Part shown: in pieces, positions 23,480 through 32,722 of the stretch
Numbering within the stretch: the first letter of the stretch is position 1
Layout of the letters: each line of letters opens with the position of its first letter
NCBI RefSeq assembly: GCF_047607445.1
Contig: NZ_JBLKRT010000002.1
Location: 124,001-188,000, forward strand
DNA: 64,000 bases
Direction of reading: 5' to 3'
Source: Crystallibacter sulfonylureivorans_A
GTDB taxonomy: Bacteria > Actinomycetota > Actinomycetes > Actinomycetales > Micrococcaceae
Position numbers and translations under genes: made by a program
Notes under the pieces: generated by a model
Told to the model about the DNA's origin: nothing
The model's input: only the letters and a program-made list of their open reading frames with translations
Databases searched by the model: none

Positions 23480-24781
23480 TTAGCGCAACTGCACGCCCTT
23501 GGTCTCCGGCATGCGGACGATAACGAAGACGCTGATCAGGCACAAGATAACCATGTAGATGACAAACATCCAATGCATGTCAATGCTGGACAGCCAGGTG
23601 TTCAGATACGGAGCGGTGCCACCGAAGACGGCACCGGAGGTCGCGTAACCTACGCCGATAATGGTGGCCCGCAGACGCGTAGGCACCAGTTCTGCAAAGA
23701 CAGCCCCCAGCGGTGCGCAGTTCGCGGCCAACAGCACCGATCCGATGGCCATGGCGGCGAAAAGAGACAGCGGGTGACTATTGAGCAGCCATTCCAGCGG
23801 GAATGCACAGACCACAAAACCTGCCGCAAAGATCATCAGGACGCGCCGACGCCCCCATTTGTCGGACAACCAACCCATCACCGGAATCGCGGCGAGGAAC
23901 ACCGCCTGCCCCAGCAGCCCGGCAACCAGCGAAGCGTTCGGATCCATCCCGTAGGACCGGACAGCATAACCGGGAGCGAAGATGAACCAGGTGTAGAACG
24001 CCACGACCCCGCTGATGGTCAGGCCGATGATCTGCAGCAGCCCTCGACGTTCGCGACGCAGCTCCCGCATCACGTCCGTGAGGCTTGGCTTGCGGCCGCC
24101 GTCCTGCGCCTTGGCCTGGGTGTGGACCTCGGATTCGGTCATGGTCCTGCGGATATAGATGGCGTACAGCCCCAACAGCGCGCCGACAGCGAACGGAATG
24201 CGCCAGCCGAATTCGGTCATCTGCGCGTCCGTCAGCACGGCCGTCAGCAAGACGCCCAGCCCGGTGGCCAGCATGGTGCCCAGTCCCACACCCAGCCAGG
24301 GCGTGCTCGACCAGAGTCCACGCTTGGCCGGCGGGGCCATCTCTGCCAGGTACGTGAACGCTGAACCCGTTTCACCGCCGTGTGAGAGCCCTTGCAGCAG
24401 GCGGGCCAGTAGAAGCACGACGCCGGCAAAGGCGCCTACCGATTCGAACGTGGGCGCAATGGCAATCATCAGGCTGCCGGCTGCCGCCAGCAGGATGGCA
24501 AGAGTCAGGCTAAAGCGGCGCCCCTTCTCGTCTGCGATACGTCCGAACACCCATCCCCCCACCGGACGCATGAGAAAACCAACGGCAAAGACCGCGAGGG
24601 TAGAAAGCAGGCTGGAGACCGGATCACCGGACACAAAGAACTGCGCCGCAAAAAAGGGCGCGAAAATCGCGTAGATGTTCCAGTCAAACCACTCAAGGGC
24701 GTTGCCGATGTTAACTGCCAGCAAGTCTTTGCGCCGGTGGCGCTGCTGGGTTCTCGCCGGAACGGCAGTGGTCTCGGTCAT
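23480..24781 (-). CDS. MFS transporter, metabolite:H+ symporter (MHS) family
   Basis: This 433-residue protein has 12 predicted membrane helices. It carries MHS-type motifs: NALEWFDWNIYAIFAPFF in helix 1, GRIADEKGRR in the loop after helix 2, a GETGSAFTYLAEMAPP segment and GWLSDKWGRRRVL in the second half. Characterised family members import carboxylates, aromatic acids or osmolytes with protons. ATG 24781 is used. It is divergent from a DUF3237 gene and precedes a LysR gene, the typical layout of a small catabolic uptake module. The substrate is unknown. Confidence 0.85.
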   Translation of the reverse strand: MTETTAVPARTQQRHRRKDLLAVNIGNALEWFDWNIYAIFAPFFAAQFFVSGDPVSSLLSTLAVFAVGFLMRPVGGWVFGRIADEKGRRFSLTLAILLAAAGSLMIAIAPTFESVGAFAGVVLLLARLLQGLSHGGETGSAFTYLAEMAPPAKRGLWSSTPWLGVGLGTMLATGLGVLLTAVLTDAQMTEFGWRIPFAVGALLGLYAIYIRRTMTESEVHTQAKAQDGGRKPSLTDVMRELRRERRGLLQIIGLTISGVVAFYTWFIFAPGYAVRSYGMDPNASLVAGLLGQAVFLAAIPVMGWLSDKWGRRRVLMIFAAGFVVCAFPLEWLLNSHPLSLFAAMAIGSVLLAANCAPLGAVFAELVPTRLRATIIGVGYATSGAVFGGTAPYLNTWLSSIDMHWMFVIYMVILCLISVFVIVRMPETKGVQLR

Positions 24782-24830
24782 GCTGGCTCCTTGTGTGGTC
24801 GTGGTCACTCCACCCATCTGAGCCCGGATA

Positions 24831-24845
24831 GTTGAATAGTTCAAC
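24831..24845. promoter_or_regulatory. palindrome GTTGAATAGTTCAAC, candidate LysR site
   Basis: Six-base arms GTTGAA / TTCAAC around TAG sit in the 136-bp gap between the divergent MHS-transporter and DUF3237 genes. The site fits the T-N11-A pattern of LysR boxes and would let one regulator control both directions. Confidence 0.5.
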
Positions 24846-24917
24846 GACTTTTTTCCGACATCACATGACGGAAAAACATCCATGGGCAGCGGAAGCGGAC
24901 ATGGATAACCTCGATAC

Positions 24918-25433
24918 ATGACTTTGCAATCAGCCGAAGGCGCAGTTGAAGAACACGGCAGCCTACAGCGAGAGCCCGGGGCCCCTGGCCTGACCTTCCT
25001 TGCCAGCATCGCGGTAGAAGTAGCCGAGCCGATCGAAGTCGGCGAGACCGCCGAAGGCATCCGCCGCATCATCCCGATTACCGGCGGCACCGTTTCCGGG
25101 CCCAAGCTCAACGGCCGAGTGCTGGCGGGCGGCGCCGACTTCCAGCTGCTGCGCTCATCCACCATGACCGAGCTCGAAGCCAAATACGCCATCGAGACCG
25201 ACTCCGGCGAACGCATCTACATCAACAACTTCGGCATCCGCACCGGCTCACCCGAAGACATCGCCGCTCTGGTCCGCAATGAACCTGTTCCCCCGGAGCG
25301 GATCTACTTCCGCTGTTCGCCCCGCGCGCTGGCCGGCGGACCGGAATGGAGCTGGCTCTCGTCGCGGATCTTGGTGGGCAGCGGCACCAGGCTTCCCGCC
25401 CAGGTCCGGCTGGACATCTGGGTGGTCGAATAG
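24918..25433 (+). CDS. DUF3237 family protein
   Basis: The 171-residue protein matches the DUF3237 (UPF0311) beta-barrel family. It shows GIRRIIPITGGTVSGPKLNGRV, GGADFQL and YAIETDSGERIYINNFGIR in pieces, then the PPERIYFRCSPR block. Members often sit in aromatic or terpenoid degradation loci and are thought to bind small molecules. No catalytic residue is established. It is divergent from an MHS transporter with a shared palindromic site, so the two probably serve one substrate. Confidence 0.8.
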   Translation: MTLQSAEGAVEEHGSLQREPGAPGLTFLASIAVEVAEPIEVGETAEGIRRIIPITGGTVSGPKLNGRVLAGGADFQLLRSSTMTELEAKYAIETDSGERIYINNFGIRTGSPEDIAALVRNEPVPPERIYFRCSPRALAGGPEWSWLSSRILVGSGTRLPAQVRLDIWVVE

Positions 25434-25559
25434 ACCGCGGGGCGCCGACTAGACCGCCATGCGTCGGCTAGGCCGCCGCGCAGCAGCAAGGCCGCCGGGT
25501 GTTCCCGGGCGACCGCTTGGGCCTCTGGGTTGGTGCAGGCCAAGTTCAGGGTGCCGTTG

Positions 25560-25736
25560 TCAGCGGCGACCGCGCATGACTTCGCTCACTTTCCGGCCGA
25601 GGTCCTCACGCGCGGCGCCCTCTGCCCGCCGGTCCGCCCGGAACTTCTGGATCACCATCCGCCCGAGACCAGCCAGCACCACGGCGGCCAGGATGGGCAA
25701 CAGCATGGACTGCGGCTTCTCCTTCATGGCATTCAT
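25560..25736 (-). CDS. possible small single-pass membrane protein
   Basis: The frame gives about 58 residues: a short polar start, one hydrophobic segment (MLLPILAAVVLAGLGRMVI) and a strongly charged Arg/Glu tail. ATG 25736 or ATG 25727 could start it; neither has a good ribosome-binding site. It is supported by the clean membrane-helix-plus-charged-tail pattern only. Confidence 0.35.
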   Translation of the reverse strand: MNAMKEKPQSMLLPILAAVVLAGLGRMVIQKFRADRRAEGAAREDLGRKVSEVMRGRR

Positions 25737-25950
25737 GCTACGAGTCCAGCAGAACAACGGCACGGTGTTGGCCGCTTTCACCGCCGTCGTCCCGTAAAAT
25801 TAGCGCCTCCGGATGCCGGTAGAATGGATCCCGCAAGCTCGCGGAGCGCTGGTCAGCGTGAGACGGCACCGATTGTTGGACTGATTCTGCACTGGATTCC
25901 GCGCGCCTCGCTTCGTTTGAAGAGCACAATCCAAGCACAGGAGTGACCGG

Positions 25951-26223
25951 ATGCCCCGGATCGTTGTTGATGTCATGCCCAAGCCCGAAATCCTTGATCC
26001 GCAGGGCAAAGCCATTGTCGGCGCATTGAACCGTCTGGGCCAGACCGGGTTCAGCGAGGTCCGTCAGGGCAAGCGCTTCGAACTGGTGGTTGACGGTGAG
26101 GTCACCCAGGAGATCCTGGATCAGGCCCGCCACGCCGCCACCACACTGCTTTCCAACCCCGTGATCGAAGACGTCACGCGGGTGGAGGTCATCACCGAGG
26201 CGACCATCGGAGCCGGCGAATAA
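25951..26223 (+). CDS. purS: phosphoribosylformylglycinamidine synthase subunit PurS
   Basis: This 90-residue subunit bridges PurL and PurQ in the three-part FGAM synthase of de novo purine synthesis. It starts PRIVVDVMPKPEILDPQGKA and contains the GFSEVRQGKRFEL segment typical of PurS. GGAG lies upstream of ATG 25951. A TAGAAT box at about 25820-25825 is the likely -10 of the operon. The TAA overlaps the purQ ATG by one base. No purine riboswitch was recognised in the leader. Confidence 0.95.
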   Translation: MPRIVVDVMPKPEILDPQGKAIVGALNRLGQTGFSEVRQGKRFELVVDGEVTQEILDQARHAATTLLSNPVIEDVTRVEVITEATIGAGE

Positions 26224-26996
26224 TGACCGAGACCCCCCTGATCGGCGACTTTTCTCCGGCGCCCGACGCCGGCCTCTCCGGTGCGCGCATCGGCGTCGTC
26301 ACCTTCCCCGGCACGCTGGACGACCGCGACGCGGCCCGCGCGGTCCGGATTGCCGGCGGCACCGCAGTCAGCCTGTGGCACGGCGACCATGACCTGCAGG
26401 GCGTGGACGGCGTGATCATCCCCGGCGGCTTCTCCTACGGCGACTACCTGCGCGCCGGCGCCATCTCCCGCTTCGCGCCGCTGATGGACCAGATCGTCGA
26501 CGGCGCCGGGGGCGGCCTGCCGGTGCTGGGTATCTGCAACGGCTTCCAGGTGCTGACCGAGGCGCACCTGCTGCCCGGCTCGATGATCAAGAACAACCAC
26601 CTGCACTTCCTCTGCCGCGACCAGCGGCTGCGGGTGGAGAACAACGCCACCGCCTGGACCAGCCAGTACGAGGCCGGCGCCGAGATTGTGGTGCCGCTGA
26701 AGAACCAGGACGGCCAGTACGTCGCGGACGAGAAGACGCTGGACGAATTGGAAGCAGAGAACCGCGTGGTGTTCCGCTACGTGGACGGGAACCCGAACGG
26801 CTCGCGGCGCGACATTGCCGGCATCAGCAATGCGGCCGGCAACGTGGTGGGCCTGATGCCGCACCCCGAGCACGCCGTTGAAGCCGGGTTCGGCCCCGAT
26901 TCCTCCGCTTTTGGCGACGTTGCCCTGCGCGGCGGCACCGACGGCTTGGGGATTTTCACCTCAGTTTTGACGAAGATTGTTGCAGGTGCCAAGTAA
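26223..26996 (+). CDS. purQ: phosphoribosylformylglycinamidine synthase glutaminase subunit PurQ
   Basis: This class I glutamine amidotransferase supplies ammonia to PurL. The nucleophile Cys105 lies in VLGICNGFQVL, and the His-Glu pair is in GLMPHPEHAVE near the C-terminus. The 257-residue protein has a 20-residue N-terminal extension before ARIGVVTFPG. It overlaps both neighbours by one base (TAATG), implying translational coupling across purSQL. Confidence 0.95.
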   Translation: MTETPLIGDFSPAPDAGLSGARIGVVTFPGTLDDRDAARAVRIAGGTAVSLWHGDHDLQGVDGVIIPGGFSYGDYLRAGAISRFAPLMDQIVDGAGGGLPVLGICNGFQVLTEAHLLPGSMIKNNHLHFLCRDQRLRVENNATAWTSQYEAGAEIVVPLKNQDGQYVADEKTLDELEAENRVVFRYVDGNPNGSRRDIAGISNAAGNVVGLMPHPEHAVEAGFGPDSSAFGDVALRGGTDGLGIFTSVLTKIVAGAK

Positions 26997-29404
26997 TGAC
27001 CGAGACCAATCAGACCAGCGCCGCCACCCGGCTGGAGACTTCCGCCGAGGTCCGCAATGAACACGTCCAGAGCTTCGGCCAGGCGGCCGACGCCGTGGAA
27101 CGCGAGAAGGGGCGCCAGTTCAACATCGACACCGTAGAGCATGCTGCACAGACCCCTGACACGGAGATGCCCTGGGCCGAACTGGGCCTGAAGCAGAACG
27201 AGTACGACGAGGTGGTCAAGGTGCTGGGCCGCCGGCCCACCGCCGCCGAGCTGGCCATGTACTCGGTGATGTGGTCCGAGCACTGCTCCTACAAGTCTTC
27301 GAAAGTCCACCTGCGCCAGTTCGGCGACAAGGTCACCGAGGACATGAAGAAGCACATGCTGGTGGGCATCGGCGAGAATGCCGGCGTGACCGATCTGGGC
27401 GACGGCTGGGCAGTGACCTTCAAGATCGAGTCGCACAACTCCCCCACCATGGTGGAGCCCTACCAGGGTGCGGCCACCGGCATCGGCGGCATCGTGCGCG
27501 ACATTATCTCGATGGGCGCTCGTCCGGTGGCCGTGATGGACCCGCTGCGCTTCGGTGCGATCGGCCACCCGGACACCGCCCGCGTGGTCCACGGCGCGGT
27601 CGCCGGCATCGGCGGCTACGGCAACTCGCTGGGGCTGCCGAACATCGGCGGCGAGGTCGTCTTCGACTCCGTCTACCAGGGCAACCCGCTGGTGAACGCG
27701 CTGGCCGTGGGCGTCATGCGCCACGAGGACATCCGGCTGGCCAATGCCTCCGGCAAGGGCAACAAGGTGGTGCTGTTCGGTGCCCGCACCGGCGGCGACG
27801 GCATTGGCGGCGCCTCCATCCTGTCCTCGGAGTCCTTCGACGACACCAAGCCCTCCAAGCGCCCCGCGGTTCAGGTCGGCGACCCGTTCGCGGAGAAGGT
27901 GCTGATCGAGTGCTGCCTGGAACTGTTCAAGGACTCCTTGGTCGAAGGCATCCAGGACCTGGGTGCGGCCGGTATTTCCTGCGCCACCTCGGAGCTTGCT
28001 TCCAACGGCGACGGCGGCATGGACGTTGAGCTGACCTCGGTACTGCTGCGCGATCCGACCCTGACCCCGGGCGAAATCCTGATGTCCGAGTCGCAGGAAC
28101 GCATGATGGCTGTGGTCTCGCCCGAGAACGTCGAAGCCTTCGAGGCCGTCATGGCCAAGTGGGCCGTGGAGTACTCCTGGCTCGGTGAGGTCACCGACAC
28201 CGGCCGCCTGGTGATCAAGTGGGACGGCGAGACGATTGTCGACGTCGACCCACGCACCGTCGCCCACGACGGCCCGGTTTACAACCGCCCCTACGCCCGC
28301 CCGGAATGGCAGGACAAGCTTCAGGCAGACAGCTTCCGGGGCTCCGACGCCGGCTCTGAGATCCCGGCCAGCGCCGAGGACCTGAAGGCCGCCGTGCTGG
28401 AACTGATGGCTTCGCCGAACATGTGCTCGAAGGACTGGGTGACCAACCAGTACGACCGCTACGTGGGCGGCAACACCGCACTGGCCATGCCCGACGACGC
28501 CGGTGTGGTCCGCGTGGACGAGCAGACCGGCCTCGGCGTCGCGCTGGCCACCGACGCAAACGGCCGCTACACCTTCCTGGACCCCTACCAAGGAGCGCAG
28601 TTGGCCTTGGCGGAGGCCTACCGGAACGTCGCCACCACCGGTGCCGTGCCGATGGCCGTGTCCGACTGCCTGAACTTCGGCTCACCCGAAGACTCGGATG
28701 TCATGTGGCAGCTGGCGGAAGCGATCCGCGGCCTTTCCGACGGCTGCATGGATCTGGGCGTCCCGGTCACCGGCGGCAACGTGTCCCTCTACAATCAGAC
28801 CGGATCCACCCCGATCCACCCGACGCCGGTTGTGGCCATGCTGGGCAAGTTCGACGACGTCGCCCGCCGCACGCCGTCGGGCTGGCGCGAGGACGGACAG
28901 GCGATCTACCTGATGGGCACCACGCGCGACGAGCTGGACGGTTCCGAGTGGGCCAACCTGCGCGGACACTTGGGCGGCAAGCCGCCGGCAGTGGATCTGG
29001 CCGCCGAGAAGCTGTTGGGCGAGCTGCTGATCAATGCTTCCCGCGACGGCATGATCGACGCGGCGCATGACATCTCCGAAGGCGGACTGGCCGCCGCGCT
29101 GTCCGAGATGGCCCTGCGCTTCGGCGTCGGTGCCCGGATCGGCCTGGGCGAGGTCTGCGAGCGCGACGGCGTTGACCTGTTCACCCTGCTGTTCAGCGAG
29201 TCCCAGGCACGCGCCGTGGTCTCCGTGGCCCGCAGCGAGGAAGTCCGCTTCAAGGACATGTGCGGCGCGCGGGGCTTCCCGTTCATGCGCATCGGCGTGG
29301 TGGACACCGAGAACGGCGCACTGGACTTCCAGAGCGAATTCTCCGTGCCGCTGGCCGAACTGAAGGAAGCGCACGAGGGAACGCTGCCGAAGTACTTCGC
29401 GTAG
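26996..29404 (+). CDS. purL: phosphoribosylformylglycinamidine synthase large subunit PurL
   Basis: This ATP-dependent synthase converts FGAR to FGAM. The 802-residue small-type PurL (needing PurS and PurQ) has the usual N-terminal linker, the substrate motif MWSEHCSYKSSK, the IESHNSPTMVEPYQGAATGIGGIVRD-type nucleotide region in pieces, and two AIRS-like halves. The length is slightly above the Bacillus form because of an N-terminal extension. It is last of purSQL, followed by a strong terminator. Confidence 0.96.
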   Translation: MTETNQTSAATRLETSAEVRNEHVQSFGQAADAVEREKGRQFNIDTVEHAAQTPDTEMPWAELGLKQNEYDEVVKVLGRRPTAAELAMYSVMWSEHCSYKSSKVHLRQFGDKVTEDMKKHMLVGIGENAGVTDLGDGWAVTFKIESHNSPTMVEPYQGAATGIGGIVRDIISMGARPVAVMDPLRFGAIGHPDTARVVHGAVAGIGGYGNSLGLPNIGGEVVFDSVYQGNPLVNALAVGVMRHEDIRLANASGKGNKVVLFGARTGGDGIGGASILSSESFDDTKPSKRPAVQVGDPFAEKVLIECCLELFKDSLVEGIQDLGAAGISCATSELASNGDGGMDVELTSVLLRDPTLTPGEILMSESQERMMAVVSPENVEAFEAVMAKWAVEYSWLGEVTDTGRLVIKWDGETIVDVDPRTVAHDGPVYNRPYARPEWQDKLQADSFRGSDAGSEIPASAEDLKAAVLELMASPNMCSKDWVTNQYDRYVGGNTALAMPDDAGVVRVDEQTGLGVALATDANGRYTFLDPYQGAQLALAEAYRNVATTGAVPMAVSDCLNFGSPEDSDVMWQLAEAIRGLSDGCMDLGVPVTGGNVSLYNQTGSTPIHPTPVVAMLGKFDDVARRTPSGWREDGQAIYLMGTTRDELDGSEWANLRGHLGGKPPAVDLAAEKLLGELLINASRDGMIDAAHDISEGGLAAALSEMALRFGVGARIGLGEVCERDGVDLFTLLFSESQARAVVSVARSEEVRFKDMCGARGFPFMRIGVVDTENGALDFQSEFSVPLAELKEAHEGTLPKYFA

Positions 29405-29435
29405 TTCCCGAGCTGTTTCCGGCGAAGCTGGATAA

Positions 29436-29474
29436 CGAATGCTCCCGGCACCGAGGTGGTGCCGGGAGCATTCG
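29436..29474. terminator. intrinsic terminator after purL
   Basis: Perfect 17-bp arms CGAATGCTCCCGGCACC (29436-29452) and GGTGCCGGGAGCATTCG (29458-29474) enclose GAGGT and are followed by TTTCTT. It lies between convergent purL and the FAD hydroxylase gene and may serve both. Confidence 0.9.
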
Positions 29475-29537
29475 TTTCTTCCCCGAAAGATCGGCAGCTT
29501 CAGCCCGTCGGGCGACCGCGGGGAAAGGCAGCGCTGT

Positions 29538-31235
29538 TTAGGCCGGCAAAAGCTCACTCTTGGGGCTGTCAGCGTCTGCAGATGACGATCGAACCGTGAG
29601 TCCGCGCAGCATCTCAGTCAGGCCGTGGCCGTCCTGCGGTGCCGTATGCCCCCTCCACACCACATGCTGGTCTTCGCGGATCAAGACGTAGCGGTGGTTG
29701 TATTCGGATGGCACGACGCTCGGATCCACTTCCAGGAGTTTGATCGGGACGGTGAGCTCCGCCGCATTGGTGAGGAAGTCCACTATGCCGGCGTCAGCCT
29801 CACCAAGGCTGATGAGTGTGTAGTAAGGTCCGATTTCGTCGTAAAGCGACACGTCCTCGGATAGCCAGAAGTGCGGCGCCCTGCAGCCGGGAACCGTGGA
29901 TGGCGTGTAAGCGCCCATCGAGTATTCCGGTGCCTGTTCGCCGTCGTACGAGATAATCGGCGAGTCAGCATAGGAGTACCCGAAGTTCAGGCCTGCAGCG
30001 GCAAACTGTTGGACGTTAAGTTCATAGGCTGCTTCGCCCAGCCGTGCGCGTGCTTCCTGCCCTTCGACAGTGTCATCCTCAATCTCGGCTGGGACGTCGG
30101 CCTGCGAAATTTTGCGCAAGTGGGACATGGCAAACTTCGATACCTGCTCCGTGATGGGCAGCCGTTCGGCCTCATAGGCATCGAGAATTCCGTAGTCCGC
30201 CCATCCGGACAGGTGAGCTCCCAGCAGCCACGTCAGATTCAACACATCCGCGATTCCTGCGTTCATGCCATATCCGGCATAGGGCACCCACAGGTGGCAC
30301 GCGTCGCCGCTGATGAAGACGTTGCCTTCGCGGAACTTGTCGCTGACCAAACGGCGCGCAATCCAGTCTTCCTTGGAGACGACTTCGTATTCAAAGGACT
30401 CATCGACGCCGAGGATGGTGCGGATGGCCCATTCCCTGTCGACGCCACCGGATGCAACTTCGTCCTGCTTGAGGTAGTTGTGGACCAGGAAGGTCTCTTC
30501 TCCGTCAATGGCGTAGACATGGCCGTTGCGACGCGGGTTGAACGTGTAATAGCCCCACGCCCTTCCTGCTTCCATCGCAGCGCCGAGTTCGCTGGCCCGG
30601 ATACAGGTGGACTGGACATGTTGCAGCACCGGATCCCCGGACAATTTCGCGCCCATCTGTTTGCGCACCGCTGAACGGCCGCCGTCCGCTCCGATCAGGA
30701 ACCGGCCGCGCACCGTACGCTCCCGCCCGCCGTCGTTGTCCACGATCGCGGCCTCAACGCCGTCGGGACCTTGGACATACCGCTGGTAGGTGGTGTCATT
30801 CAAGAGCATCACGCCCGGCAACTCGGCAACGTGGCCCATCAGGATGGGCTCCAGATACTTTTGGTTAATGCGGTGCGGGGGTTCAGGTGTTGCCCACGAC
30901 GTATCCGGCCCCAGGGTCGAGGTGTAGCGCTCGCCCCGGGACGGGATGGGAATGCGGGCGATTTCCTTGCCCGTCATGGTGGTGCGGAAGGCAATATCGT
31001 GGGGATGGTCCTCGGGTAGCCCAGCATTACGGACCTTGGCTACGAAACCGAGCCGGCGGAACCGCTCCATCGTGCGTGCCGAGACATGGTTGCACTTCAC
31101 GTTCGGCGCCTCCAGAAAGCTGCGCTGTTCGATGACCACCGACTTGATCCCGCGGGCGCTCAAGTCTGCTGCGGCTAACAGGCCCACCGGCCCTGCGCCG
31201 ATGATGATGACGTCTGTCTCGATGATTTTGCTCAA
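29538..31235 (-). CDS. FAD-dependent aromatic hydroxylase (PheA/TfdB/MhpA class)
   Basis: This 565-residue class A flavoprotein monooxygenase has the dinucleotide motif GAGPVGLLAA near the N-terminus, the DG motif in FLIGADGGRSAVRK, and the GD motif in VFISGDACHLWVPYAGYGMN. A thioredoxin-like C-terminal domain ends it. Such enzymes hydroxylate phenols or aromatic acids with NAD(P)H and O2. TTG 31235 is favoured because GGAAGAG is just upstream and the Rossmann fold begins seven residues later. It is co-transcribed behind an MHS transporter (46-base gap). The substrate is unknown. Confidence 0.88.
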   Translation of the reverse strand: MSKIIETDVIIIGAGPVGLLAAADLSARGIKSVVIEQRSFLEAPNVKCNHVSARTMERFRRLGFVAKVRNAGLPEDHPHDIAFRTTMTGKEIARIPIPSRGERYTSTLGPDTSWATPEPPHRINQKYLEPILMGHVAELPGVMLLNDTTYQRYVQGPDGVEAAIVDNDGGRERTVRGRFLIGADGGRSAVRKQMGAKLSGDPVLQHVQSTCIRASELGAAMEAGRAWGYYTFNPRRNGHVYAIDGEETFLVHNYLKQDEVASGGVDREWAIRTILGVDESFEYEVVSKEDWIARRLVSDKFREGNVFISGDACHLWVPYAGYGMNAGIADVLNLTWLLGAHLSGWADYGILDAYEAERLPITEQVSKFAMSHLRKISQADVPAEIEDDTVEGQEARARLGEAAYELNVQQFAAAGLNFGYSYADSPIISYDGEQAPEYSMGAYTPSTVPGCRAPHFWLSEDVSLYDEIGPYYTLISLGEADAGIVDFLTNAAELTVPIKLLEVDPSVVPSEYNHRYVLIREDQHVVWRGHTAPQDGHGLTEMLRGLTVRSSSADADSPKSELLPA

Positions 31236-31281
31236 GTCTCTTCCAAACTTCTTCAGTGTGTTACGGCAATGCGGAGAAGGG

Positions 31282-32607
31282 CTAGCGGATGTCTGCCAAA
31301 TTGCGGCGTCGCCCCTCGGTAGCGACAACCACCGCCAGCAGGCACAGGGCCAGGACCCCGATCCATACGCCGCCGAGGAGCATGATGCCTCCGCCGCCGG
31401 CCACGACCGCTGACGCAATAACGGGCGTGAATCCAGCTCCCAGTGCTGAAGCGCCTTGGAAGCAGACGGAGGATCCGGTAAAGCGCACGGCAGTGGGGAA
31501 CAGCTCAGCTAGGAATGAGGCCAGAGGACCGAGGATGATTCCCTGGATGCCCTGTCCCACCATGACGGCTACCGTGAACCCGACGACCGTTCCGCTTTCC
31601 ACCAACAGGAGCAACGGATAGGCGAAGAGGATGGCTGCCGAGATGCCTGCGATGATCACGGGCCGCCGGCCGAATTTGTCACACAACCGCGCACTGAGCA
31701 GCGTCATCAGGAACAGCGCGATCGCAGCTAGTGCCTTGGCATTCAGTACTCCGGTCCGTTCCGCGCCTTGTGAGACCGCATAGCTGACCGCCCACACGCT
31801 CGCTATACCCGAAATCGTCAACTGGCTCATTGCTGCCAGGGTGCCCAGAAGCAGGTTCTTGGGGTGCCGGGCGAAGACTTCGAAAATCGGAATGCGGCGC
31901 TTCTCAGCCTCCGAGTTGAACTTCTGGAACAACGGGCTTTCAACCACCTTGAGCCGCACGAAGAGGCCAATGGTGACGAGGAAAATGCTCAGCAAGAAAG
32001 GGATCCGCCAGCCCCAGGCGAAGAACTGCTCTTCAGGCAACAGTGTTGCCAAGGACAGCGCGCCGGCCGCGAGCAAGGACCCCGCCGGAGCGCCCAGGTT
32101 GGCGAAGGCAGCGGCGAATCCGCGCTTGCCCCCGGGGGCATGTTCCAGAGCGATCAGCATCGCCCCTCCCCATTCGCCGCCGACTGCCAGGCCTTGGACG
32201 ATCCGCAGGGTGACCAACAGGATCGGCGCCAATGTGCCGATCTGGGCGGCGGTGGGGAGCAACCCGATGATGGTGGTGGCGATACCCATCATGAGCATGG
32301 AAACTACCAGCACGCCCTTGCGTCCGAGCCGATCGCCGAAATGGCCGAAGACGATGCCACCAAGGGGCCGCGCCACGTAGCCCGCAGCCAGGGTTCCGAA
32401 GGAGGCAAAGGTGGCCAAAGCCGGCGACAGGTCAGCGAAGAACACCTGAGAAAATACGACGGCGGCCGCCGTTGCGTAGAGCATGAAGTCGTAGAATTCG
32501 ATCGCACTGCCGAGAAAACTCGACGCCAAAATGCGCCGCATCTGCGGGCTGTTCAGGCTCTGCTCCTTTGGCAGAGCTTCGGTCCTTTGATGTTGCGAGA
32601 CACTCAT
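31282..32607 (-). CDS. MFS transporter, MHS family (second copy)
   Basis: This 441-residue carrier has 12 helices. It shows the MHS/ShiA-type motifs FLGSAIEFYDFMLYATAAA, GHFGDRLGRKGVLV, QGLAVGGEWGGA and ARLCDKFGRRPVI. Family members import aromatic or short carboxylic acids. ATG 32607 follows GGAAGG. It heads the operon with the FAD hydroxylase and is divergent from a LysR gene, so import and ring hydroxylation of one aromatic compound is the likely joint function. Confidence 0.88.
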   Translation of the reverse strand: MSVSQHQRTEALPKEQSLNSPQMRRILASSFLGSAIEFYDFMLYATAAAVVFSQVFFADLSPALATFASFGTLAAGYVARPLGGIVFGHFGDRLGRKGVLVVSMLMMGIATTIIGLLPTAAQIGTLAPILLVTLRIVQGLAVGGEWGGAMLIALEHAPGGKRGFAAAFANLGAPAGSLLAAGALSLATLLPEEQFFAWGWRIPFLLSIFLVTIGLFVRLKVVESPLFQKFNSEAEKRRIPIFEVFARHPKNLLLGTLAAMSQLTISGIASVWAVSYAVSQGAERTGVLNAKALAAIALFLMTLLSARLCDKFGRRPVIIAGISAAILFAYPLLLLVESGTVVGFTVAVMVGQGIQGIILGPLASFLAELFPTAVRFTGSSVCFQGASALGAGFTPVIASAVVAGGGGIMLLGGVWIGVLALCLLAVVVATEGRRRNLADIR

Positions 32608-32682
32608 CGTCGAGCCTTCCTTGCAGGGGAGATGTATTTCACATGGAGCCTCAACAACTATGGTTCGCTTCCACACATTCGA

Positions 32683-32707
32683 CAATCACAAGTATTTGGA
32701 TTGATTG
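32683..32707. promoter_or_regulatory. candidate LysR box between the divergent MHS and LysR genes
   Basis: CAATCA (32683-32688) and TGATTG (32702-32707) form a short inverted repeat separated by 13 bases. It lies immediately upstream of the LysR start, in a locally A/T-rich gap. A typical position for LysR autoregulation and activation of the divergent operon. Confidence 0.4.
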
Positions 32708-32722
32708 TTTACACTTCCTAAA

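Noticed and set aside
25800..25950. Purine riboswitch upstream of purS
   Set aside because: The leader lacks the conserved purine-aptamer loops; only a TAGAAT box and an ordinary ribosome-binding site are visible.
26777..28591. Open frame of about 604 codons antisense to purL
   Set aside because: Low-complexity shadow of purL with no recognisable family and no promoter context.
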